DNA of 20,588 bases from Dehalococcoidia bacterium (lineage in GTDB: Bacteria > Chloroflexota > Dehalococcoidia > UBA2979), in NCBI GenBank assembly GCA_004297315.1, contig SCTU01000012.1:1-20588 (forward strand), in the 5' to 3' direction. The notes below the pieces were generated by a model. The model searched no databases. It saw only the letters and a program-made list of their open reading frames with translations, and was not told where the DNA came from. Below are positions 7,208-14,089 of this stretch, piece after piece; within the stretch, counting starts at the first letter, position 1, and each line of letters opens with the position of its first letter. The translations under genes were made by a program, and so were the position numbers.

Positions 7208-9739
7208 TCAGGCCGGCTGGAGCGCGCGCACCCGCAACGCCCCCGTGGAGGCGCCGACGCCACTCAGCGGCAGCAGCGCCATCAGCGCACCGCCGTCGTA
7301 GTAATGCGGGACGTAGATAGTGCCCTTCGCGACGCCGTCATCGAGTTTCACGGCGATGCGCAGCGTGGCTGCCCCGTCCGTGATGTCGACCACGTCGCCG
7401 GTGCGGACGCCTGCCGCCTCCGCGTCGCGCGGGTTCAGCCAGGCGGATTCCTCGCGGTGCAACTTGTCCGCCTCGTCCGAACGGATCGAGGCCGAGTCCC
7501 AGAAGGTGTAGAGCGGGCGGCCCGTCGCCAGCGCGAGCCCCTCCGCGGGGAGAGCCGCGGCGGCCGGTGCCGGTTGCGCCTGCGCGGTCGTCGATGCCGC
7601 CACGAGCGCGCGCACCTGCGCAGGGGCAGCGTCCACCTGTGCCAACGTCGGATAGCCGGTCGCCGCCGCAAGCGCCTCGTGCGCTTCCGCGATGCCCGCC
7701 GGAGCCTCATGGTCACCCATGCGGGCGGCAAGCGCGGCGAGGATCTCGACGGCGTCGGACTCCTGGCCTCGCGCGCGCTGCGCCGAATGCTGGCGCATAA
7801 CGCGGCGGTCGGCGTTGGTGATTGTGCCGTCGGTGCCGAAGAACGGCGCCGCCGCCAGAACGGCGGTCGCGTACTCGGCGGTGGTCGAGCGCAGCGAGTC
7901 GATGACGACGAGCGCGTCGAGCCCCTTCAGCGCCGCTTCGACAGCAGCCCGGCCGGGCGCGTTGAGCAGCGGGTTGTCGGCGTGGACCACCAACGCCTTC
8001 ACCTCGCCCCGCTGCGCGGCCTCGACGATCTCCGGGAACGACTTGCCGCCGGTGCCGGGCGCGATCCCCATGTCGGCGATCCCGAGCACGTTCGCGTCGG
8101 TCGGCAGGTAGTGGAAGGCCGAACCAGCCTCGCCGCCGCGTAGGGCGATCGCGAGGTTGGCGGCGGCGGTCGCGCCGGCGCCGGCGCGAGCCGGCCCGTC
8201 GGCGCCGTTCGGGGCGTACACCACGGCAGCGCTGGCCCCCTTGCCGCGCGTGACCACATCGAGGGCGCGTGCCCATGCCGCGGCGTCGACACCCGCGGGG
8301 GCCACCCCGCCATCGGCGAGGCCCTGCAACGCGTAAGCCTCCTGGCCCGGGGCGACGCGCACGACGGCGGCCGCCCAGCGGTCGAGCGCGGACCACTTCG
8401 GCGAGACGAGGACGATCTGCACCTTGCGCTTGATCACGCTGTCCTTCAGGCGCAGCGAGACCAACTGGTGCGAGTCCTCGACGTCGAGCGCTGCGACGAC
8501 GACCGTCTGCGCCTGTTCGAGGTCAGTGAGGGAGGCAGGGACCCGGTCTGTCCCGAAGGCCGCGCGCATCGCCGCAGTCACGGCGCGGTGCACCGTGCCG
8601 TGCGAGAAGTCGACATGCGGCGTGCCGATCGCGCGGGCGAGGCGCGCGAGCAGGTACGCCTCCTCGTTCGTCGCGAGCGGCGAGCCGAGGACGGCGATCG
8701 CACCGGCCCCGTGCGCGGACTTCACTGCCGTCAACGCGTCGGCGGCCGTGCCGAGGGCCTGCTCGAAGGGCGCGGGGAGGAGCCGCGTCCCGGCGCGCAC
8801 GAGCGAGCGCGTGAGGCGCTCACGCTCCGTCACGGCGACGTAGCCGAAGCGCCCGCGTACGCAGATCTGGTCGCGCGAGAACGGGTTCAGGCGGTCGGGC
8901 CGCACGATGACCGGACGGTCGTCGGTGACGCCGTACGAGATCGTGCAGCCGACGGCGCACGCGTTGCAGACGGAGTTCGTCCAGTCGTCCGCGCGGCCGA
9001 GCCACTTGTTCGGCTTCTCCATCAGCGTCGCCGTCGGGCAGACGTCGATGCACGCGCCGCAGAAGTTGCAGTCGGACTCATGGATCGCGCCGCCCGTGCC
9101 GAAGGCGATCATCGTGCGGTGGCCCTTGCCGGAGAGCGTGATCGCGCCGGTGTGGCGCAGGTCGTCGCAGGCACGCACGCAGCGGGTGCAGAGGATGCAC
9201 ATCTGCGGGTCGAACTCCAGGTACGGGTTGCCGCGGTCGGGCTCCGGGGGCGGGGTTTCGTAGTACGAGCGTGGCTCGCCGACCCATGGCTCCTCGAAGT
9301 CGCCCTGGTCGACGATCTCGCAGGAGGTCTGGAGCTCGCAGCGGTAGTTCTTCGAGCAGGTCAGGCAGCGATGGGTGACCACGTCGTCACGGAGGCAGAT
9401 GTCGCCCGGCATGCAGTGGACGCGGCGATGGCAGGTGAGGCAGCGGTCCGGGTGGTTCGCGAGGATCATGGACATCACGGACTGCCGCGTGCGCTTCACC
9501 TCGGCGGTATCGGTGTTGATCACCATGCCGTCGGCGACCTGCGAGACGCAGGCCAACTGCAGCGGCGTCGGCCGCGCGCCCACGATCTCCACGATGCAGG
9601 TGCGGCAGCCGGCGTACGGCTCGAGGCCGTCGATATAGCAGAGGTTGGTGATCGTGGCGCCGTTTTCCTTGATCACCTCGACCAGGCGGCGTCCGGCCTG
9701 CGCCTCCACGACCTGGCCGTTCAGCGTGATCTGGACCAC
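7208..9739 (-). CDS. nuoG: NADH-quinone oxidoreductase subunit G-like Fe-S/molybdopterin-fold protein
   Basis: This 843-residue protein has the NuoG order of domains. A 2Fe-2S ferredoxin (C34, C45, C48, C64) comes first, then a His-Cys cluster motif (H96, C100, C103, C109) and two 4Fe-4S sites (C181/184/187/191 and C224/227/230/234). A molybdopterin-type Fe4S4 domain follows (C258, C261, C265, C293), then the long molybdopterin-oxidoreductase fold and a C-terminal dinucleotide-binding-like domain. In complex I this arm passes electrons from NADH towards quinone. Unusually, a second CLTCSKNYRCELQ motif (H123, C125, C128, C134, C140) follows the first His-Cys motif. No Cys or Sec Mo ligand is evident after CVRGRFGY. 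The start is GTG at 9739. nuoI lies just upstream; NuoE, NuoF and the membrane subunits are not in the window. An NuoG-like subunit of another oxidoreductase is possible. Confidence 0.85.
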   Translation of the reverse strand: MVQITLNGQVVEAQAGRRLVEVIKENGATITNLCYIDGLEPYAGCRTCIVEIVGARPTPLQLACVSQVADGMVINTDTAEVKRTRQSVMSMILANHPDRCLTCHRRVHCMPGDICLRDDVVTHRCLTCSKNYRCELQTSCEIVDQGDFEEPWVGEPRSYYETPPPEPDRGNPYLEFDPQMCILCTRCVRACDDLRHTGAITLSGKGHRTMIAFGTGGAIHESDCNFCGACIDVCPTATLMEKPNKWLGRADDWTNSVCNACAVGCTISYGVTDDRPVIVRPDRLNPFSRDQICVRGRFGYVAVTERERLTRSLVRAGTRLLPAPFEQALGTAADALTAVKSAHGAGAIAVLGSPLATNEEAYLLARLARAIGTPHVDFSHGTVHRAVTAAMRAAFGTDRVPASLTDLEQAQTVVVAALDVEDSHQLVSLRLKDSVIKRKVQIVLVSPKWSALDRWAAAVVRVAPGQEAYALQGLADGGVAPAGVDAAAWARALDVVTRGKGASAAVVYAPNGADGPARAGAGATAAANLAIALRGGEAGSAFHYLPTDANVLGIADMGIAPGTGGKSFPEIVEAAQRGEVKALVVHADNPLLNAPGRAAVEAALKGLDALVVIDSLRSTTAEYATAVLAAAPFFGTDGTITNADRRVMRQHSAQRARGQESDAVEILAALAARMGDHEAPAGIAEAHEALAAATGYPTLAQVDAAPAQVRALVAASTTAQAQPAPAAAALPAEGLALATGRPLYTFWDSASIRSDEADKLHREESAWLNPRDAEAAGVRTGDVVDITDGAATLRIAVKLDDGVAKGTIYVPHYYDGGALMALLPLSGVGASTGALRVRALQPA

Positions 9740-9766
9740 GGCTCCCCCACCCCTCGATGTTCCAGG

Positions 9767-9795
9767 GCGCCCGCCCGGATCCCGGGCGAGGGCGC
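9767..9795. repeat. Strong hairpin between nuoI and nuoG
   Basis: Two 6-bp arms on each side (GCGCCC/GGGCGC outside, GCCCGG/CCGGGC inside, with a GA bulge and a 3-base loop) make a 12-bp GC stem in the 69-base gap between the two genes. No T-tract follows on the minus strand. It may be an mRNA processing or stability element, or a weak attenuator, that sets different levels of the two subunits. The role is inferred. Confidence 0.5.
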
Positions 9796-9808
9796 GTCAG
9801 ACGGTCGG

Positions 9809-10378
9809 TTAGTGTCTGTGTCCGTTGTTGCGGTCGAGCTTGCCCGGCAGCTTCTGCGGGCCGAACGGGCCAGCGACGCCCGCCACGTCGACGCGCGAAC
9901 GCGCGGTGGGCATTGAGGTGGTCAGCGGCTGGCGGTCCTGCATCTGCCCGTTCGGGTAGCGCCCGCCCGTCGCGCCCAGGTACTGCCGCGCCTCGCGCGT
10001 TAGCGCCGCGCGGTCGCGGTACATCGTCTCGAAGACGTAGACGGCGTCGTTGTAGCGCCCGCCGGCCTGGATCGCCTGGTACGGACAGGCCTCGGTGCAG
10101 AGGCCGCAGTACATGCAGATGCGGAAGTCGATCTCGTAGCGGTCGATGTTGAGCGTGCCGTCGGCGCGCGGGCTGGTCTGGACCAGGATGCAGCCGTCCG
10201 GGCAGGCCTGGGCGCAGGTGGAACAGCCGGTGCAACGCTCCTCGAACCAGAGGAGGTTGGTGCGGGCGCGCACCGGCACCTCGCGCTGCTGTTCGGGATA
10301 GTTGACGGTGATGGCCGGGCGCACGACGTGCCGGAGCGTCACGAGCATCCCGCGGGCGATGCCGAGTCCGTACGCCAC
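9809..10378 (-). CDS. nuoI: NADH-quinone oxidoreductase subunit I-like 2x[4Fe-4S] ferredoxin
   Basis: This protein of 189 residues matches NuoI: a start with GLGIARGMLVTLRHVVRPAITVNYPEQ, then CTGCSTCAQACP (C49, C52, C55, C59) and CMYCGLCTEACP (C88, C91, C94, C98), which bind clusters N6a and N6b in complex I. A C-terminal extension of some 60 residues, rich in Arg, Pro and Gly and ending NGHRH, is longer than usual. I chose the GTG at 10378 because GAGG lies 4 bases upstream and conserved sequence begins at once. The frame is open further upstream to 10561, but that part is low-complexity Arg/Ser/Gly. It is transcribed ahead of nuoG and divergently from the CIRCE-controlled operon. Confidence 0.88.
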   Translation of the reverse strand: MAYGLGIARGMLVTLRHVVRPAITVNYPEQQREVPVRARTNLLWFEERCTGCSTCAQACPDGCILVQTSPRADGTLNIDRYEIDFRICMYCGLCTEACPYQAIQAGGRYNDAVYVFETMYRDRAALTREARQYLGATGGRYPNGQMQDRQPLTTSMPTARSRVDVAGVAGPFGPQKLPGKLDRNNGHRH

Positions 10379-10544
10379 GCCGCCTCGATTCCCCCGGGCG
10401 CTCCGAGAGCGTCCGCTACCGCGCGCGAGCATACCCGAGGCCCGCGGCGCGCGATACCCGCGCGAATCCAGCCGCGCGGATTTGCCGGCGGCGAATCTCG
10501 ACATAAGTCTGCACATCGACATGACTCGGTGGCCCTTGCGGGTC

Positions 10545-10571
10545 TTAGCACTCTCAACCACAGAGTGCTAA
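10545..10571 (+). promoter_or_regulatory. CIRCE operator (HrcA-binding site)
   Basis: TTAGCACTC at 10545-10553, a 9-base spacer, and GAGTGCTAA at 10563-10571 form a perfect 9+9 inverted repeat identical to the CIRCE consensus. The heat-shock repressor HrcA binds such sites, usually ahead of groESL or dnaK. The site lies 88 bases before the start of the 150-residue protein gene and 166 bases before the divergent nuoI start. A poor promoter can be drawn inside it (TTAGCA, 18 bases, TAAGAT), which would put the repressor directly over RNA polymerase. Operator identity is read directly; which direction it controls is inferred from the shorter distance. Confidence 0.93.
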
Positions 10572-10659
10572 GATCGTCCTCAGCGGTTCGGGTAGCCGCC
10601 AGACATTGGTGCCCGCCTGAAGCCGCTCCAGCAAGGCTGTTTCAGCAAAGGGGGAATCG

Positions 10660-11112
10660 ATGTCGATCGGTACCGTCCTGGAGCAGCGTCCGGCCCCGAC
10701 TTCCGTCGGCGAGTTGCGGCTCTTGCCCCACCACCAACTCCAGCAGCACTACAGCAACCTCCTGGGCCTTGCACCCGGGGCCCTTGTGGCCCGCGCGCGG
10801 GAGGAACTCGCCGGGGAGGCGCAGCTTCCCGCCGAGCAGCGCCGCGAGACCGTCTACCGCCGGCTCAGCGCCTGGCTCGACCTCGACCAGGAAGAGGCGA
10901 GGATCCTCGGCCGCGCGTTCGACAGCGCTGCGGCGGAACTGCCGGCTGAGTTGGACTGCCGCCGCATCGAGGCCGAGCGGGACGCGATCTTGAACGGCTT
11001 CGGCTTTGCGGACTTCCAGCGCCTGACGGGGCTTCTGCCGTGGCTACGCGCCGAGCGCGGCCTCGCTGTGATCGCAGAGGCCACCGCAGAGCACGAGACC
11101 GTCGCGGCGTAG
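10660..11112 (+). CDS. Unrecognised 150-residue protein, first gene of the CIRCE-preceded operon
   Basis: I do not recognise a family. The protein is small, soluble and acidic, and appears almost wholly helical. It contains an LRLLPHHQLQQHYSNLLGL segment near 19-37, an Arg/Glu-rich middle and a Leu-rich segment FQRLTGLLPWLRAERGL near 118-134. It has no signal peptide, no membrane segment and only one cysteine (Cys99), so it is presumably cytoplasmic. The ATG at 10660 has an excellent ribosome site (AAAGGGGGAA, 4 bases away), so it is very likely translated. Its 88-base leader follows the CIRCE operator, implying derepression on heat shock. The PAC2-family gene starts 20 bases after its stop, suggesting one transcript and a shared task in protein quality control. 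That role is inferred only from position. Confidence 0.8.
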   Translation: MSIGTVLEQRPAPTSVGELRLLPHHQLQQHYSNLLGLAPGALVARAREELAGEAQLPAEQRRETVYRRLSAWLDLDQEEARILGRAFDSAAAELPAELDCRRIEAERDAILNGFGFADFQRLTGLLPWLRAERGLAVIAEATAEHETVAA

Positions 11113-11132
11113 GCCATCGAAAGGAGACCACC

Positions 11133-12050
11133 GTGGACTCCATCATTCGGACCGAGACGTTGTTCGAGACGCTTCAGCGCCCCGGGGCGCTCGACGCGCC
11201 GCTGTTGATCGCGGGCTTCGGAAGCCCGGAGAGTCAGACGCCGGCCTCAGTGGTCGAGTACCTCGTGCACGAGTGGGATGCCGGACTGGTCGCCCACCTG
11301 GACCCCGACGCGCTGTACGACTTCACCGTCGCGCGGCCGAACGTCCTCATCGAAGAGGGCGAGCGCGTGGTCGAGTGGCCCGGCGTGCGCCTCTGGCACG
11401 CGCGTCCGGCCGGCGCCGATCGGGACGTCCTGTTGCTTGCCGGGCGGGAGCCGCACTTCCGCTGGCAGCGAGCTGGTGCCGCGATCGCCGAGGTCGCGCA
11501 TGCGCTGGGCGTCCACGAAGTGGTCATCCTCGGATCCTTCGCAGCGGGCATCCCACACACGCGAACCGTGCCCGTCAGGATGACTGGGGTTGGCGGCCGA
11601 TTCGCATCGCGCGCCGGGATCGAGGCCGGCATGCCTCGCTATCAGGGCCCGGCCGCCTTCTCGATGGCGCTCGGTGTCGCGCTGCGGCAGGCCGGCATCG
11701 AGACAGCGAGCCTGAGCGCGATGGCGCCGTTCTACTTCGCCGCCGAGCCAAGTCCGCATGCGATGGCCGCGCTGATCGAGGTGATCGACCGCGGACTGGG
11801 CACCCACACGTCCCTCGAACTCCTGCAGCCGCACCGTGAGGCGTTCGACGCGCAGGCGACGATGGCCATGGAGTCGACGCCGGCGATGGCGGAATTGGTG
11901 GCAAACCTGGAGCGCCAGTACGACGAAGCGCCTGCGCCCGCGTCCGTGCTCCGCGCCGACGAGGTGCTCGCGGACGTCGAGGCGCTGCTGGCCCGCCGGG
12001 ACGGCGAAGCCGGCGGCCCCGGCATCGGACCGCCTCGCCGCGCCTGGTGA
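11133..12050 (+). CDS. PAC2 family protein (proteasome-assembly-chaperone-like)
   Basis: This 305-residue protein begins near residue 20 with the PAC2 pattern LDAPLLIAGFGSPESQ, followed by VEYLVHEWDAGLVAHLDPDALYDF and the central VLLLAGREPHFRWQ. Next come VVILGSFAAGIPHTR and VGGRFASRAG; the C-terminal half is helical (SLELLQPHREAFDA...VANLERQYDE). PAC2 proteins (PF09754) include eukaryotic and archaeal proteasome assembly chaperones. Bacterial members, known mainly from actinobacteria, have no agreed function. The start is GTG at 11133 with AAGGAGA 5 bases upstream; the frame is open before this without PAC2-like sequence. It is the second gene after the CIRCE operator, so it is probably heat-inducible. 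No proteasome, ARC/Mpa or Pup gene is in the window. Its stop is 15 bases from that of the convergent trxB. Confidence 0.88.
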   Translation: MDSIIRTETLFETLQRPGALDAPLLIAGFGSPESQTPASVVEYLVHEWDAGLVAHLDPDALYDFTVARPNVLIEEGERVVEWPGVRLWHARPAGADRDVLLLAGREPHFRWQRAGAAIAEVAHALGVHEVVILGSFAAGIPHTRTVPVRMTGVGGRFASRAGIEAGMPRYQGPAAFSMALGVALRQAGIETASLSAMAPFYFAAEPSPHAMAALIEVIDRGLGTHTSLELLQPHREAFDAQATMAMESTPAMAELVANLERQYDEAPAPASVLRADEVLADVEALLARRDGEAGGPGIGPPRRAW

Positions 12051-12065
12051 CGGCCGGACGCCCCG

Positions 12066-13016
12066 CTAGGCGCCGTCCAGGAACCAGCCGGCGTCGAGGG
12101 CTGCCTGGCAGCCGCTCGCTGCGGCAGTGACGGCCTGGCGGTAGATCGGGTCCTGCACGTCCCCGGCCGCGAACACGCCTTCGATGTTCGTGGCCGTCGC
12201 GCCCGGGCCGCGCCCCCCACGCGTTAGGACATAGCCTGCGGCGTCCATATCGACCGCGCCACGGAAGAGCGCCGTATTCGGCCTGTGCCCGATGGCGATG
12301 AAGACACCTGCGACGGCCAGGTCTCGTGTTGTCCCCTCGGGAGCCGCACGCAGCCGAAGGCCGGTCACGCCCGCGTCGTCCCCGAGGATGTCCTCGACCG
12401 TGTGGTTCAGCGCGAGCGTGATCGCGCCCCGTCCGACGCGCTTCATCAGCCTCGAGACGAGGATCGCCTCGGCGGCGAAGGTGTCCCTTCGGTGGACCAG
12501 CGTGACGCTGCTGGCGATGTTCGACAGGTCGACGGCGTCCTGCACGGCCGTATCGCCGCCGCCTACTACGGCGACGGGCTGCCCCTTGAAGAAGTAGCCG
12601 TCGCACGTGGCGCACGTGGAGACGCCGCGCCCCAGGAACTGTTGCTCCGCGGGAAGCCCGAGGTATTTCGCCGACGCCCCGGTGGCGATGATCAGCGCGT
12701 CACAGGTGTACTCGCCTTCAGCCCCGACGAGGTGGAACGGGCGCTCGGCCAGCGCGACGGACGAGATCTCGTCAAACACGATCTCCACCCCGAAACGGAC
12801 GGCCTGCGCCTCGAAGCGCTCCATCAGGTCGACGCCGATCACGGCCGCATGCTCCGCGGGCCAGTTCTCGATGGTGGACGTGGTGACGAGCTGGCCGCCC
12901 TTTTGCACGCCAGTCAGCAGCAGCGGATCGTGCCCCGCCCGCGCCGCGTACAGCGCGGCCGTGTACCCGGCGGGCCCCGACCCAAGGACGATCACCCGTG
13001 CGTGGCGTGGCGCCAT
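12066..13016 (-). CDS. trxB: Thioredoxin reductase
   Basis: This 316-residue protein is a standard low-molecular-weight thioredoxin reductase. It has an FAD-binding GSGPAGYTAA (12-21), TIENWPAE, the redox-active CATC (Cys135, Cys138) followed by DGYFFKG, and the NADPH-binding GGGDTA (152-157) with HRRD (175-178). The C-terminal FAD site reads EGVFAAGDVQDP. It uses NADPH to reduce thioredoxin in the cytoplasm. HRR supports NADPH over NADH and argues against the ferredoxin-type reductases that lack it. The ATG at 13016 is 3 bases after the stop of the nucleotidyltransferase gene, making it the last gene of a six-gene minus-strand run. No thioredoxin gene is adjacent. Confidence 0.95.
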   Translation of the reverse strand: MAPRHARVIVLGSGPAGYTAALYAARAGHDPLLLTGVQKGGQLVTTSTIENWPAEHAAVIGVDLMERFEAQAVRFGVEIVFDEISSVALAERPFHLVGAEGEYTCDALIIATGASAKYLGLPAEQQFLGRGVSTCATCDGYFFKGQPVAVVGGGDTAVQDAVDLSNIASSVTLVHRRDTFAAEAILVSRLMKRVGRGAITLALNHTVEDILGDDAGVTGLRLRAAPEGTTRDLAVAGVFIAIGHRPNTALFRGAVDMDAAGYVLTRGGRGPGATATNIEGVFAAGDVQDPIYRQAVTAAASGCQAALDAGWFLDGA

Positions 13017-13019
13017 GGC

Positions 13020-13652
13020 CTATGCGCCCAGCACGCGGCGGCCCTCGGCGAGCGCCTCGGGCGTGTCGAGGTCGAGCGCCACGCTTGGCTCGTCCGGCAT
13101 TGGCAGGCGGAGCGGCGGGTGGCGCTCCAGGATCGCGCGCAGGCCCTCGGTCTCCTCGCTGGCCTCCGCCAGTTCCTCGAGCAGGCTGCCGTCGAGGACG
13201 ACCGGGTGGCCGCCATGCTCGCGCCCATCGGCGTCGCGATAGGTCGGCTGCACGGCCTCGATGCGGGCCCCTTCGGCGACCCGCGCGCAGAGGACCTCCA
13301 CCAGCCGGTCGATGACGTGCGCCGGGGCAGGCTGGTCGACGTTCTGGACGACGACGACCGACGGTCGCGGCCGGCCGGACTCGAGCAGCGCGCGCGCGCC
13401 CTTCGCAAGCGAGGTCGCGCGGCCCTGCGGCCAGCGCTGGTTGAAGACGAGGTAGCGCCTTGCCTCGCCGAGGGTGCGGCGCACCGCCTCGGCGCGGCTG
13501 CCCGTCACGATCACGATCTCCTCGACACGCGAGGCGAGGAGTTGGTCGCGTTCCCACTCGATCAGCGTGCGGCCGCCCCAGCGGACGAGCGGCTTCGGCT
13601 CGCCCATCCGCGACGAGGCGCCGGCGGCAAGGAGGACGGCAGCGACGGTCAC
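13020..13652 (-). CDS. MobA/MocA-like nucleotidyltransferase
   Basis: This 210-residue protein has the NTP-transferase signature LAAGASSRMGEPK (8-20), a conserved VEEIVIVTG strand, NQRWPQGRATSL, and a metal-binding aspartate in VVVVQNVDQP (Asp106). It is nearest the MocA/MobA-like group (NTP_transf_3), which adds CMP or GMP to molybdenum cofactor, but sugar- or other nucleotidyltransferases of the same fold cannot be excluded. In this setting a cofactor role is attractive, although the molybdopterin-fold NuoG nearby is not expected to bind molybdenum. The start is GTG at 13652, overlapping the stop of the IscU-like gene as GTGA (13649-13652), so translation is probably coupled. It ends 3 bases before trxB. 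Confidence 0.85.
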   Translation of the reverse strand: MTVAAVLLAAGASSRMGEPKPLVRWGGRTLIEWERDQLLASRVEEIVIVTGSRAEAVRRTLGEARRYLVFNQRWPQGRATSLAKGARALLESGRPRPSVVVVQNVDQPAPAHVIDRLVEVLCARVAEGARIEAVQPTYRDADGREHGGHPVVLDGSLLEELAEASEETEGLRAILERHPPLRLPMPDEPSVALDLDTPEALAEGRRVLGA

Positions 13653-14050
13653 GCCGGAGCCTTCTGCTTCGTGCGCCAGCCGGCGATCGCCTGGCGGACG
13701 GCGGTGGCGGCGAGCACTGAGCAGTGCACCTTGCTCGACGGCAGCCCACCGACGGCCGTCGCGTAGTCGTCGCGTGTGAACGCCTCGGCCTCCTCCAGCG
13801 TGTGCCCCGTCACCATCTCGGTGGCCGCTGAGGAGGTGGCGATCGACGCCGGGCAGCCGGACGATAGAAACGAGGCCCTCGCGACGCGCCCGCCGGCGAC
13901 GCGCAGGAAGATGCGGAGCGAATCACCGCAGACCGGGTTCGTCACGAACGCCTCGGCGTCCGCGTCCGGCATCGCGCCGGCGTTCCGCGGCCGCTCGAAG
14001 TGGTCGATCAGCGTGGCGCTGTACTGCTCGGGCGAGAGACGTTCGGCCAT
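13649..14050 (-). CDS. Iron-sulfur cluster scaffold protein, IscU/NifU-N type
   Basis: This 133-residue protein has the three cluster cysteines of the NifU N-terminal family: Cys41 in NPVCGDS with the modulating Asp43, Cys66 in SSGCPASIATSSAATEMV, and Cys110 in KVHCSVLA with the preceding His109. The KVHCSVLA stretch is closer to IscU/NifU than to the Gram-positive SufU. The protein assembles Fe-S clusters before handing them to apoproteins. No cysteine desulfurase (IscS/SufS) gene lies next to it, so the sulfur donor must be encoded elsewhere. The start is ATG at 14050. It overlaps the MobA-like gene by four bases and follows the MidA-like gene after 39 bases. Confidence 0.92.
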   Translation of the reverse strand: MAERLSPEQYSATLIDHFERPRNAGAMPDADAEAFVTNPVCGDSLRIFLRVAGGRVARASFLSSGCPASIATSSAATEMVTGHTLEEAEAFTRDDYATAVGGLPSSKVHCSVLAATAVRQAIAGWRTKQKAPA

Positions 14051-14089
14051 GCCTCGATTGTCGCACGGTCGGCGAGCGCCACCGTCACG

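Noticed and set aside
8468..9916. Long plus-strand open frame (482 codons) opposite nuoG
   Set aside because: It is antisense to a protein with complete Fe-S motifs and its product is low-complexity Arg/Ala/His-rich. GC-rich DNA commonly leaves the opposite strand open.
10498..10522. Direct repeat TCGACAT at 10498-10504 and 10516-10522 as regulator half-sites for nuoI
   Set aside because: Only seven bases, two copies, no known matching regulator; could be chance.
12285..13766. Long plus-strand open frame (493 codons) opposite trxB and the nucleotidyltransferase gene
   Set aside because: The minus strand encodes clear enzymes with active-site motifs; the plus-strand product has no recognisable domain and spans two genes.
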